Shown here: positions 26,753 to 35,753 of the stretch, piece after piece
How positions within the stretch are numbered: the stretch's first letter is position 1
Layout of the letters: every line of letters starts with the position of its first letter
Source: Pseudomonadota bacterium
GTDB taxonomy: Bacteria; Pseudomonadota; Alphaproteobacteria; Sphingomonadales; Sphingomonadaceae
Assembly: GCA_023433305.1 (NCBI GenBank)
Contig: JAEZCZ010000028.1
Span: 1 to 48,733 of the forward strand
DNA length: 48,733 nucleotides
Reading direction: 5' to 3'
The notes under the pieces: model-generated
The model's database searches: none
Seen by the model: the letters and a program-made list of their open reading frames with translations, nothing else
Told to the model about the DNA's origin: nothing
Position numbers and translations under genes: made by a program

Positions 26753-27410
26753 GCTGCGGCCGGCCGGCCTCCAGCGTGCGCGGGACAGCCGAGCTGGCCA
26801 GATAGGCGCGGCATACGCGCGGCAGTTCGGCCCTCAGGACAGCCAGTTCGGACTCGCCCGCGCCGCGCTCGAGCACAGTGCGGACCGCTCCGCCGAGAAC
26901 CGCCAGTAGCGCGAAGGCTACCGCATGCGGCCTGTCGACCCGGGCATCGCAAGCGGTCCCGAGCAGGTGCTCGACCGCATCCACCAGCCGTTGCGATTCG
27001 GCGCGCGTCAGGTCGACGATGTCGAACTCGGCGGCAATCCCGTAAACCGCGCGCGCGCCGACGATGTCGTCGGTCTTCGCGGCCAGCCACGCTTCGGCCA
27101 GCCCGTCGGCAATCGCCATCAGCGGCCGCCCCGCGAGTGCCTGCGCCGCCGCCTCCATCGCCCGCGCGATTGCTTCCACCTTCTCGCGCACGAGCGCGAA
27201 CAGCAGGGCCTCCTTGTGCGGGAAGTACTGGTACATCGTACCGACCGAGACCCCGGCGCGCTCGGCGACCCGCGTCGTCGTCAGCCGTGCAACGCCTTCG
27301 GCCAGCAAAACCTGAATGGTGGCGGTCCGAATCGCCTCGACCGTCGCCGCGGAGCGCGCCTGGCGCGGGGATTTGCGCGGTGCGAGCGCGTCGGAAGGGG
27401 GGCGAGCCAT
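26739..27410 (-). CDS. TetR family transcriptional regulator
   Basis: The 223-residue protein has an N-terminal helix-turn-helix domain with the TetR signature ATIQVLLAEGVARLTTTRVAERAGVSVGTMYQYFPHKEAL (residues about 30-68, quoted in part) and a helical ligand-binding domain without recognisable specificity. It is divergent from the SDR gene at 27484 with a near-palindromic site between them, so it probably represses that gene and itself. ATG at 27410 is preferred to a start 27 bases upstream. Its end overlaps the helicase gene. The inducer is unknown. Confidence 0.9.
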   Translation of the reverse strand: MARPPSDALAPRKSPRQARSAATVEAIRTATIQVLLAEGVARLTTTRVAERAGVSVGTMYQYFPHKEALLFALVREKVEAIARAMEAAAQALAGRPLMAIADGLAEAWLAAKTDDIVGARAVYGIAAEFDIVDLTRAESQRLVDAVEHLLGTACDARVDRPHAVAFALLAVLGGAVRTVLERGAGESELAVLRAELPRVCRAYLASSAVPRTLEAGRPQLTPA

Positions 27411-27426
27411 ATGCGAATTCCAAACC

Positions 27427-27440
27427 TGAAGGATCATTCA
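27427..27440. promoter_or_regulatory. Candidate TetR operator between divergent genes
   Basis: The 14-base near-palindrome TGAAGGATCATTCA has arms TGAA/TTCA around a GATC centre, with one mismatched pair. It sits in the 73-base gap between the divergent tetR-type gene and the SDR gene, 17 bases from the regulator's start codon. Size and position fit TetR-family operators. Confidence 0.5.
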
Positions 27441-27483
27441 TATCTACTCCGTGCGCCGCACAAGGCAAGCAAGGAGTAGAACA

Positions 27484-28239
27484 GTGCCGACCATTCTCAT
27501 ACCGGCTGCTCGACCGGTTTCGGGCTCGAGACCGCCCACCTGTTCCTCGACCGCGGGTGGCGCGTTGTCGCGACGATGCGCGATCCGCGCGCCAGCCGTC
27601 TGTCACCCTCGCTGGCGCTGCGCGTGCTGCCGCTCGACGTCACCGATCCTGCGAGCATCGAGGCAGCGCTTGCCGCGGCCGGGCCTGCCGACGTGCTGGT
27701 CAACAACGCGGGGATCGGCTGGCTCAACGCGTTCGAAGCGACCTCGCTGGAGACAATCCGTCGCCTGTTCGAGACCAACACCTTCGGCACCATGGCGATG
27801 TGCCGGGCGGTGGTCCCGGCGATGCGCGAACGCGGCGCCGGGGTGATCGTCAACGTCACCTCGAGCACGACGCTGAAGGCGTTGCCGATGCTGGCCGCCT
27901 ACGCCGCCTCCAAAGCCGCGGTGAACGCCTTTACCGCCTCGCTGGCCGAGGAGCTCGCACCGTTCGGGGTGCGCGCGCTGACGGTCGTCCCGGGGCAGTC
28001 GAACGAGACGGCCTTCGCCGACAACGCGAGAGAGCTGATCGAGCGGGAAGGAGGGTTTCCGGCGCCGTACCTTGCGCAGGTCCAGGCGATGTTCGCCGCG
28101 CACGAGACGCTGCCGGCGGAGTTCAGCACCCACCCCGGCGACGTGGCAGAGGCGGTATGGCGCGCTGCGACCGATCCCGCCGCGCCGCTATTCCAGCCGG
28201 CCGGGGCAGATGCGATCGCGTGGGCCGCGGAGCGTGCGG

Positions 28240-28259
<20 letters not shown>
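27484..28259 (+). pseudogene. Short-chain dehydrogenase/reductase with a 1-base frameshift near the N-terminus
   Basis: An excellent AAGGAG site lies 7 bases before GTG 27484, which reads VPTILI and then leaves the family pattern. Adding one base after 27500 restores ILITGCSTGFGLETAHLFLD, the classical TGxxxGxG NAD(P)-binding motif, and the frame then runs unbroken to 28259. Later SDR signatures are intact: NNAGIG, the serine-containing NVTSSTT stretch and the catalytic YAASK. The reading therefore has a -1 shift at about 27500. It could be a genuine recent mutation or an assembly error. Translation from ATG 27576 would give a 227-residue protein lacking the dinucleotide site and probably inactive. 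Position opposite a TetR gene suggests regulation by it. Confidence 0.8.
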
Positions 28260-29631
<1,372 letters not shown>

Positions 29632-29653
29632 ATCGTGTGTAATGTCCGGATCG

Positions 29654-29697
29654 AGCGGGATTTCCCGCTGCGCAGGGGGCGGCTCGGGAATGCCCCC
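29654..29697 (-). other. Structured 5' leader of the RNA helicase gene
   Basis: Two inverted repeats lie 23-66 bases upstream of the rhlE start: a perfect 7-bp AGCGGGA/TCCCGCT stem with a 2-base spacer (29654-29669) and a 6-bp GGGGGC/GCCCCC stem (29675-29697). Neither has a T-run. They could fold in the leader mRNA and be substrates of the helicase itself. Confidence 0.4.
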
Positions 29698-29754
29698 GCC
29701 GCGACCGTCGCGCCTAGGCGTGTGACATGCGAAAAGTCAACATTTTGGCGAAGG

Positions 29755-30324
29755 TCAGTCGCGGTCTGCCACGAGCCGATTGAGACGCGTGACCCTACAA
29801 CTGGCGCCGGCGCGCGACTGGAGTCGGTCGCGCCGCTCGCATAACTGGCCGTCCCGTCGCTCGACGTAGAACCCCGAGTAGAAGTCCTCTGGATTGCACG
29901 ACCGCTCGAGCCGCGCGCTGAGAATGCGGTTATCGCGCATGAACAGCATCAGGCGTCCCTCGTGCGGAGTAGCAGCGGCGATCATGTTGATGGGCACGCA
30001 GTCGCCCAGTTTGACCTCCTTGAATGCGTCCGCCCTCGCGTCGAGCTCGGCAAAGGATCGCAACGCGCGCTGTCGCGAGCTCGGCGCGATCCGGATGATG
30101 ACGCGCTGCTCGATCCGGACCTGGTTTGCCAGTGGCGCGCGGCGAGCCTCTTCGAGAAGACGCAACGGCGCTGCGGGAGCAACGGAGAATTCACCCGCCG
30201 ACTTCTCTTCTTCCGGCTTGGCGGCGGCTGCTTCGTCGCTTGGAGCCGCGCCAATCGGCGATCCCGCGGGTAGCGCCGGCAGCAGCAAGGCAAAGGGTGT
30301 GAGGAAAACGACGAGGCTGTTCAT
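29755..30324 (-). CDS. Secreted hypothetical protein with three C-terminal cysteines
   Basis: I do not recognise this 189-residue protein. It has an N-terminal signal-like hydrophobic stretch (residues 4-20), an alanine/glutamate-rich disordered linker (about 25-50), and a folded part from about residue 65 (NQVRIEQRVIIRIAP) to the end. Four cysteines are visible in the folded part (near 109, 143, 161 and 176). It probably acts in the periplasm or envelope. It is monocistronic, with its start 134 bases from the divergent FAD oxidase gene. The reading frame shows normal high third-position GC, supporting a real gene. Confidence 0.7.
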   Translation of the reverse strand: MNSLVVFLTPFALLLPALPAGSPIGAAPSDEAAAAKPEEEKSAGEFSVAPAAPLRLLEEARRAPLANQVRIEQRVIIRIAPSSRQRALRSFAELDARADAFKEVKLGDCVPINMIAAATPHEGRLMLFMRDNRILSARLERSCNPEDFYSGFYVERRDGQLCERRDRLQSRAGASCRVTRLNRLVADRD

Positions 30325-30458
30325 GCAGGCAAGCTCGGTGCGTTGGGACCGTGCTACGACGGCCGTGCATGGAACTCCTCTAGCTCATCAGATTGAATGC
30401 CGGCTTAACTCGGGATTTGACCTTTGCAAGCGGGTCGAGCCGCTGGCAAAGGCAACGA

Positions 30459-31892
30459 ATGAGTACCGTCGACGACTTCATCGCCGCCGCAAGCGAATTG
30501 CTGGGAGAGCGCGGGCTGACGCGCGATCCGCAGTTGATCGAGCCCTGGCTGACGGACTGGCGGGGCCGCTTCACCGGACGCGCACTGGCGTTGGCGTCCC
30601 CCGCTTCGACCGCCGAGGTCGCCGGTCTGTTAAAGCTCTGTGCGCAGCATGGCGTACCGATAGTGCCCCAAGGCGGCAACAGCGGCATGTGCGGAGGGGC
30701 GACCCCGGATGGTACGGGCGAAGCGATGCTTCTCTCACTACGCCGTATGAACGCCATTCGCCGGCTCGACCCCCAATCGCGGGAAATCACCTGCGAAGCC
30801 GGTGTCATCCTCCAGACGATGCACGAGGCGGCGGCGAAACATGGACTTCGCTTCCCGCTCACGCTGGGCGGCAAGGGCTCGGCCACAATCGGCGGCTTGA
30901 TCTCGACGAACGCCGGAGGAACGCAAGTCCTGCGCCATGGATCGATGCGCGCGCAAGTGCTCGGGATCGAGGCCGTGCTGGCTGACGGCAGCGTGTTCGA
31001 CGCGCTAACCTCGCTCAAGAAGGACAACCGCGGGTTCGACCTGAAGCAGTTGCTGATCGGCTCCGAGGGAACGCTAGGCGTGGTGACGGCGGCGACGCTC
31101 CGGCTGCTTCCGGCGCTCGCCGATCGCGCCGTGTTGTGGACGGGGCTCGGCTCGATTCAGGATGCGCGGGCTCTGCTACTGCATGCTGAAAATCTCGCAG
31201 GAAGCGCGCTCGAGGGCTTCGAAGTGATGCCCCGGCACAGCCTCGAGGCAGTTCTCGCGCATGTCCCCGGCGCCCGCTCCCCGTTGGAGGGAAAGCACGA
31301 ATGGCACGCGCTGATCGAGTTGGCGGCGGACGAGGAAAGCGCCAGTACTCTATCGGACCGCGCCGTGGCCTTGATGGAGAGCGCCTTTGAAGCCGGGCTG
31401 GTCGAAGATGCCACGATCGCCGCGAACGAAGCCCAGGCCGAGCAGTTTTGGCTCTTGCGCGACGAGATCGCACCGGCCGAGCGCGCACTCGGCCCGGCAA
31501 TGCAGCACGATATCTCGGTGCCCGTGGCGCTCATGGCCGATTTCGTGGCCGCCGCCGTGCCCCAAGTGGAGGCACGCTTTGCCGGCTCGAAAGCCGTGGC
31601 ATTCGGCCATCTCGGCGACGGCAACGTGCACTTCCATGTACTTGCACCTCCCGGAGCCACCCGCGGCCAGTGGGAAGACACCGAAGGCAAGGCGATCAGC
31701 GCCTTCGTTCACGACCTCGTCACCCAGTGGAACGGCTCGATCAGCGCCGAGCACGGAATCGGCCAACTCAAGCGCGACGAACTCGCACGCCTCGGCGATC
31801 CGGTCCAACTCGCGGTGATGCGGAGTATCAAGCATGCCCTCGACCCTCAGAACCTGCTGAATCCGGGCAAGCTTGTGCCGCCTTGCGATTGA
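30459..31892 (+). CDS. FAD-binding oxidase, GlcD / D-2-hydroxyglutarate dehydrogenase family
   Basis: The 477-residue flavoprotein has a PCMH FAD-binding domain (about 38-215) with PIVPQGGNSGMCGG (68-80) and GGLISTNAGG, and a FAD-oxidase C-terminal domain with the metal/substrate segment FGHLGDGNVHFHV and SAEHGIGQLK near the end. Such enzymes oxidise D-2-hydroxy acids (D-lactate, glycolate, D-2-hydroxyglutarate) and pass electrons onwards. There are no Fe-S subunit genes beside it, so the single-subunit D2HGDH-like type is favoured. I start at ATG 30459; an upstream in-frame start at 30393 adds a region without conservation. Substrate is uncertain. Confidence 0.88.
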   Translation: MSTVDDFIAAASELLGERGLTRDPQLIEPWLTDWRGRFTGRALALASPASTAEVAGLLKLCAQHGVPIVPQGGNSGMCGGATPDGTGEAMLLSLRRMNAIRRLDPQSREITCEAGVILQTMHEAAAKHGLRFPLTLGGKGSATIGGLISTNAGGTQVLRHGSMRAQVLGIEAVLADGSVFDALTSLKKDNRGFDLKQLLIGSEGTLGVVTAATLRLLPALADRAVLWTGLGSIQDARALLLHAENLAGSALEGFEVMPRHSLEAVLAHVPGARSPLEGKHEWHALIELAADEESASTLSDRAVALMESAFEAGLVEDATIAANEAQAEQFWLLRDEIAPAERALGPAMQHDISVPVALMADFVAAAVPQVEARFAGSKAVAFGHLGDGNVHFHVLAPPGATRGQWEDTEGKAISAFVHDLVTQWNGSISAEHGIGQLKRDELARLGDPVQLAVMRSIKHALDPQNLLNPGKLVPPCD

Positions 31893-31974
31893 CGTTTCGG
31901 ATGTCTAAAGCGCCCCGCAATGTGGAGGGGGCTCTGCGTCCCTTGTCCTTGACCACCCATATCGGAGAGTGACG

Positions 31975-32757
31975 ATGGCCAGCGAGCCGCAAGCCCAACT
32001 GCCCCTGTTTTACAAGGATCTCATGCCGCTCAACAGCCGCGACCACGGCGATTGGCGCGCGCGTTCGGTGGACAAGGCGAGCTGGATCGGCAGCCAGCAT
32101 GCAATTCCGCTTACCGTGGAGGAATTCCCCCTCGCGCAGCGCAATTTCCCGATCGTGTTCTCCGCGGGTGAAAACCCGGTGCCGCTGGCACTGATGGGCC
32201 TGAATGAAGGGGTCAACGTTTTCTTCGAAGACGACGGCACCCCGCGCGGCGATGCCTACGTTCCCGCGTACATCCGCCGTTATCCCTTCCTTCTCGCCAA
32301 GTTGCGGCCCGATGCTGAGGAAATGTCGCTCTGCTTTGACCCGACTTCCGACGTTGTCGGCGACTTCAAGGAAGGCGAAGCGCTGTTCGCCGACGGCCAG
32401 CCGACCGATCACACCAAGGGCCTTCTGGATTTCTGTGAGAAGTTCGAGGAAGCGGGCGCGCGCACCCAGGCCTTTATGAAGGAAGTGACCGACGCTGGCC
32501 TGCTGATGGACGGTGAAGTCGCGATCCAACAGAACGACAAGCCTGACCAGCCCTACGTCTATCGGGGCTTTCGCATGATCAACCAGGAAAAGCTCAAGGA
32601 ACTCGACGCCGAGAAGATCAAGGCATGGAACGACAACGGTCTGCTTCCGCTGATCTATGCCCACCTGATGTCGCTCGACCTGATGCGCTTCGTGTTCGCG
32701 AAGCAGGCCGAACAGGGCAAGGGCCCGGCTGCCGCGCGGGCAGCTACTGCCAACTGA
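31975..32757 (+). CDS. SapC family protein
   Basis: The 260-residue protein matches the SapC family (PF07277) in its opening LPLFYKDLMPLNSRDHGDW, central PALRRYPFLLA-like VPAYIRRYPFLLAKL, and the YRGFRMINQEKLKEL segment. The family was named from a Campylobacter S-layer gene cluster, but in Sphingomonadales members often sit near TonB receptors and tryptophan-halogenase-like genes; the function is not known. Here it stands alone. ATG 31975 has GGAG 7 bases upstream, while GTG at 31969 is too close to that site. No signal peptide is seen. Confidence 0.85.
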   Translation: MASEPQAQLPLFYKDLMPLNSRDHGDWRARSVDKASWIGSQHAIPLTVEEFPLAQRNFPIVFSAGENPVPLALMGLNEGVNVFFEDDGTPRGDAYVPAYIRRYPFLLAKLRPDAEEMSLCFDPTSDVVGDFKEGEALFADGQPTDHTKGLLDFCEKFEEAGARTQAFMKEVTDAGLLMDGEVAIQQNDKPDQPYVYRGFRMINQEKLKELDAEKIKAWNDNGLLPLIYAHLMSLDLMRFVFAKQAEQGKGPAAARAATAN

Positions 32758-32815
32758 CCGGGGGCGGAAACGTTCAGGGAGCGAGGTGGGTCGAATTTTC
32801 GACCACTCTCGCTAC

Positions 32816-32843
32816 TTGAAGGTCCGTGAAATCGTATTAGATT
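32816..32843 (+). promoter_or_regulatory. Candidate promoter of the intergenic small RNA
   Basis: A TTGAAG element (4 of 6 to TTGACA) is separated by 16 bases from TAGATT (4 of 6 to TATAAT), with predicted transcript start near 32850. It is in the gap between SapC and the amidohydrolase gene, and no plus-strand gene begins after it, so it would drive only the RNA ending at 32950. Confidence 0.4.
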
Positions 32844-32849
32844 AAGAGT

Positions 32850-32950
32850 GTCCGGCCGGCGCTTCCCTCATGGCCCGGTTGGATAGGTACGCTCTGCGTA
32901 CCTCCTCCCTGAACCTTGGCCACCTCGTGCTTCGCACGAGGTGGTTTTTT
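32850..32950 (+). ncRNA. Candidate small regulatory RNA with an anti-Shine-Dalgarno stretch
   Basis: About 100 bases between a promoter-like site and a strong intrinsic terminator contain a perfect 7-bp hairpin GGTACGC/GCGTACC with a TCT loop (32886-32902), an unpaired CCTCCTCCCT stretch (32901-32910) and then the terminator stem (32920-32944). The exposed pyrimidine tract is complementary to Shine-Dalgarno sequences, a pattern known in several alphaproteobacterial trans-acting small RNAs. No open frame in this stretch looks coding. It is not a known family that I can name with certainty. Confidence 0.55.
32920..32950 (+). terminator. Strong rho-independent terminator
   Basis: A 10-bp perfect stem CCACCTCGTG/CACGAGGTGG with a CTTCG loop is followed by six T residues. 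It is a textbook terminator on the plus strand, about 160 bases after the SapC stop, too far to be its natural first terminator, and suits the small RNA candidate. It lies between the convergent SapC and amidohydrolase genes. Confidence 0.9.
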
Positions 32951-32968
32951 CTTGTCCGATCGCCGGTA

Positions 32969-33907
32969 CTATTCGGCGGCCTGCGGGAATCTCCGGCTTC
33001 CGGCGAGCTCTTCGGCGAGGCGTCTCACCAGCCCCACCATGAGCCGCGTGACTTCTGCCATACCTGGTCCAGGCTCCTGCAAATGCTCGTCCAGGTAGGC
33101 GGAGCGGCAAATTTCGACTTGCAGCGCGTGCAGCCCCCGCGGCGGCGCGGAATGGCGATCGAGCGCATATCCGCCGGCATACGGTCGATTGTGCGCGACC
33201 CGCCGACCGGCTCGGCAGAAATGGTCGATGGCCGCTGCGCTCAGTGACGAATCGCAGGCGGCCCCGAACCGATCGCCGATCACGAAATCGGGCGCAGCAT
33301 CGACCCCGCGCTTCGGCCCGAGCGGCGGCATCGAATGCAAATCGATAAGCAGCGCGGCCCCCCAACGATCGCGCAGCGCCTCGAGAGTCGTCGCGAGCGC
33401 GGCGTGATAGGGCACGTGGATCTCCTCGACACGCGCCGACAGGTCCTGTTGCGTCATTCGCCGCTTCCACAATTCGCCGAAGCCCGGCAAACGTCGCGGC
33501 ACGAGGCCGAGCCCGCTTCGCGCCCGGCGCCCGGCAGCCAGCCGGCGAGGTTCCGGGGCTCCGCCCGCCACCATGTCCCAGTCGACGTCGTCAGGCGCGC
33601 GGTTGAGATCGATCATCGCGCGCGGCGCGTGCGCGATCAGAAGCGAAGCGCCGGTCTCGCGTGCCACCCCCTCACCGATGAGATCGGTGAAGCGATCCTC
33701 AAGCCGTAGGCTCGTCGCTCCTGGGTTGCGCATCAGGGCGGTCAGGTTCTCGGGGTAGGCGCGACCGCCATGGGGAACGGCGATAAGGACGGGCAAGGGC
33801 GCCGGATCGCGCACTGAAAGGCTGTACGCAGGCTGTCCCTCCGCTCCGGGAACGCTTCCCCCACGCAATTTGCGCGACTCGCGCCCCGCCGGTCGGCCTT
33901 CGATCAT
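32969..33907 (-). CDS. N-formylglutamate amidohydrolase family protein
   Basis: The 312-residue product has the family hallmarks PHGG (45-48), DLNRAPDDVDW and the metal-binding DLHSMP (189-194), with NRPYAGGYALDRHS later. These enzymes hydrolyse N-formylglutamate in the last step of one histidine degradation route (HutG). No other hut gene is nearby, so the substrate may be a different N-acyl amino acid. The start is ATG 33907. It ends 18 bases from the terminator at 32920-32950. Divergent to cpdR with about 120 bases between. Confidence 0.87.
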   Translation of the reverse strand: MIEGRPAGRESRKLRGGSVPGAEGQPAYSLSVRDPAPLPVLIAVPHGGRAYPENLTALMRNPGATSLRLEDRFTDLIGEGVARETGASLLIAHAPRAMIDLNRAPDDVDWDMVAGGAPEPRRLAAGRRARSGLGLVPRRLPGFGELWKRRMTQQDLSARVEEIHVPYHAALATTLEALRDRWGAALLIDLHSMPPLGPKRGVDAAPDFVIGDRFGAACDSSLSAAAIDHFCRAGRRVAHNRPYAGGYALDRHSAPPRGLHALQVEICRSAYLDEHLQEPGPGMAEVTRLMVGLVRRLAEELAGSRRFPQAAE

Positions 33908-33956
33908 GGCGCTAGCTGGCCCGCTTTCGAACCTGTGTCAAAGCTGGTCAGCGTCG

Positions 33957-33991
33957 ATAATCGGTGAGATTCTTAAATCCCGACCGATTAT
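33957..33991. repeat. Inverted repeat upstream of cpdR
   Basis: Perfect 9-base arms ATAATCGGT and ACCGATTAT are separated by 17 bases in the gap between the amidohydrolase gene and cpdR. The spacing puts the arms on nearly adjacent helical turns, so it could be a regulator site for either gene, or a weak hairpin. No CtrA box (TTAA-N7-TTAA) is seen. Confidence 0.4.
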
Positions 33992-34027
33992 AGACCTCCT
34001 CGCAAGTTGATGCATTTCGAGGACACC

Positions 34028-34411
34028 ATGATCCGTATCCTGCTGGCCGAAGACGACACCGCGATGCGGACCTATCTCGCACGATCGCTCGAGCAGGCGG
34101 GTTACGACGTGGACGCAGTTGACCGAGGCACCGAGGCTGTTCCTCTGCTCGAATCGCGGGACTACGACCTGTTACTGTCCGACATCGTGATGCCGGAGAT
34201 GGATGGAATCGAGCTGGCACAACGCTGCGCCGAGATCAGCCCGAACACTCGCGTAATGTTCATCACGGGCTTCGCGGCCGTCACGCTCAAGGCCAGTCGT
34301 GAGGCACCGCGCGCAAAGATGCTCTCGAAGCCGTTTCACCTCAAAGACCTGGTCCTTGAAGTGGAACGGATTTTCGAGGACGAGATGACCGAGGCGCAAT
34401 TTCGCCCGTAG
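34028..34411 (+). CDS. cpdR: CpdR-like single-domain response regulator
   Basis: The 127-residue receiver domain has the acidic pair in LLAEDD, phospho-acceptor D52 in LLLSDIVMPEMDGIELA, threonine in FITGFAAV and lysine in LSKPFHLKDL, with no output domain. The order and wording closely follow Caulobacter CpdR, which in its unphosphorylated form primes ClpXP to degrade cell-cycle proteins (CtrA adaptor chain, PdeA) at the pole. Phosphate is expected from CckA-ChpT, not encoded here. I choose ATG 34028 with GAGG 8 bases upstream; an in-frame ATG 21 bases earlier is less conserved. Confidence 0.92.
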   Translation: MIRILLAEDDTAMRTYLARSLEQAGYDVDAVDRGTEAVPLLESRDYDLLLSDIVMPEMDGIELAQRCAEISPNTRVMFITGFAAVTLKASREAPRAKMLSKPFHLKDLVLEVERIFEDEMTEAQFRP

Positions 34412-34426
34412 GGTTTCTCACACCTC

Positions 34427-34455
34427 TTGTCATCGCCAAGGCGCAACGCTAGATG
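34427..34455 (+). promoter_or_regulatory. Candidate promoter of tRNA-Val
   Basis: TTGTCA (5 of 6 to TTGACA), a 17-base spacer and TAGATG lie 44 bases before the tRNA gene. The position suits a tRNA transcript with a short leader that is trimmed by RNase P. Confidence 0.4.
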
Positions 34456-34498
34456 GCGCGCCTGCCGTCCGCCCGGTGCGGGCAGCCCGAAATGGAAC

Positions 34499-34573
34499 GG
34501 GCGTATAGCTCAGTGGTAGAGCACTGTGTTGACATCGCAGGGGTCGGAAGTTCAATCCTTCCTACGCCCACCA
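34499..34573 (+). tRNA. tRNA-Val (anticodon GAC)
   Basis: The full cloverleaf is readable: acceptor GGGCGTA/TACGCCC, D-arm with AGCTCAGTGGTAGAGC, anticodon stem CTGTG/CGCAG around loop TTGACAT (anticodon GAC, valine), T-arm GGAAG-TTCAATC-CTTCC, discriminator A, and an encoded CCA end. It decodes GTC and GTT. A terminator follows 14 bases later. Confidence 0.95.
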
Positions 34574-34586
34574 TTCGGCAGGCACG

Positions 34587-34613
34587 AAAGGCGTCGCGAT
34601 AGCGGCGCCTTTT
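34587..34613 (+). terminator. Terminator of tRNA-Val
   Basis: An 11-bp stem (AAAGGCGTCGC/GCGGCGCCTTT, one G.U pair) with a GATA loop ends in TTTT. It lies 14 bases after the tRNA CCA and before the polyketide synthase gene, so the two are separate transcripts. Confidence 0.85.
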
Positions 34614-34685
34614 GCGCATAGGACGGCTGGCCATCCGCGAAATGCCGCCGTGGGCACTTCCGGACCACTCCGCCGTTTGAACCCC

Positions 34686-35753
34686 GTGGCCTCTCCCCAA
34701 CCGCGCATCAACGCCATCGCGACGAGCGTACCGACGAGCGAGTGCGACGCGACCTACCAAGTATGGGCCGCGCGGCAACTTGAAGGACGGCGTGAGGCTC
34801 AGATCCTCGAGCGCATGATGAAGCGTTCGGGCATCGGAAGACGTTTCACCGTCTTATCGAGCGACGAACACTACCAGTCCGAAGGCGGCTTCTACGACTT
34901 GCCCGAACCGCCCAGCACACTCGCGAGGATGGAGGTTTATGCGCGCGAAGCGCCGAAGCTGGCGCTGGCTGCGATCGGACTGCTCGGAGACATCGGCAAC
35001 GTGACGCACCTAGTCGTCGCGAGTTGCACTGGCTTCACCGCTCCCGGGCTCGACCAGGTGATCGCCCGCAAATTGGGCCTCGCGCCGACTGTCGAGCGCG
35101 TGGTGATCGGCTTTATGGGTTGCTACGCCGGCGTGACGGCGCTGCGAACAGCGGGCCATATCGTTCGCTCTGATCCGGCGGCGCGCGTGCTCGTCGTTTC
35201 TGTCGAACTCTGCACCCTGCATCTCCAAGCCACCGATCGGCTCGACAGCCTGCTCGCGATGAGCCAATTCGCCGATGGCGCCGCTGCCGCTCTGGTGACG
35301 GCCGAAGGCCCGGGCCTCGCACTCGGTGACGGGCTGTCGATGACGCTCGAGGACAGCCAGGACCTCATCACCTGGACCATTGGCGATACAGGCTTCGCGA
35401 TGGAACTATCGGGCGAAGTACCTGGTCGCCTCGCCGAAGCGCTGAGTGACGGCGAAGTTCGCGATACCATCACCTCCAGCCAACCGGTAAGCGCTCTCGA
35501 TGCCTGGGCGATCCATCCCGGTGGCAAGTCCATCCTCGATGCGGTCGAGCGAGGACTAGGCCTGCCTTCCGAAAAGGTCGCTTCGTCGCGCGCGGTGCTG
35601 CAGGACTTCGGCAACATGTCGTCGGCAACGGTCCTGTTCGTGCTCGAGCGCTTGATGACTGATCGCCCGGACAGCGGCGTGGCGCTAGCGTTCGGTCCAG
35701 GCCTGGCGATGGAAGGGCTGCGCTTCGGGTGGACTGAAGGCGATGCTGACTGA
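34686..35753 (+). CDS. Type III polyketide synthase (chalcone synthase-like)
   Basis: A 355-residue homodimeric ketosynthase that condenses malonyl-CoA units on an acyl starter without carrier protein. The catalytic triad is complete: C114 in VVASCTGFTAPGLD, H277 in WAIHPGG, and N310 in FGNMSSAT. The GFMGCYAG segment after the active site is typical of bacterial alkylpyrone/alkylresorcinol-type enzymes. Two GTG starts are possible, 34650 and 34686; I use the second, which gives the family-like N-terminus PRINAIATSVP. Neither has a good Shine-Dalgarno site. It is followed by overlapping methyltransferase and FAD genes, forming a biosynthetic cassette. Starter unit and product cannot be told from sequence. 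Confidence 0.92.
   Translation: MASPQPRINAIATSVPTSECDATYQVWAARQLEGRREAQILERMMKRSGIGRRFTVLSSDEHYQSEGGFYDLPEPPSTLARMEVYAREAPKLALAAIGLLGDIGNVTHLVVASCTGFTAPGLDQVIARKLGLAPTVERVVIGFMGCYAGVTALRTAGHIVRSDPAARVLVVSVELCTLHLQATDRLDSLLAMSQFADGAAAALVTAEGPGLALGDGLSMTLEDSQDLITWTIGDTGFAMELSGEVPGRLAEALSDGEVRDTITSSQPVSALDAWAIHPGGKSILDAVERGLGLPSEKVASSRAVLQDFGNMSSATVLFVLERLMTDRPDSGVALAFGPGLAMEGLRFGWTEGDAD

Noticed and set aside
27408..27420. CATATG next to GAATTC, which looks like a cloning junction (NdeI/EcoRI)
   Set aside because: It is at the natural start of the TetR gene in a normal divergent gap, with no vector-like sequence on either side.
32870..33247. Plus-strand open frame of 125 codons beginning in the small RNA candidate
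   Set aside because: It runs straight through a strong terminator and lies antisense to the amidohydrolase gene; its codon pattern is a shadow of that gene.
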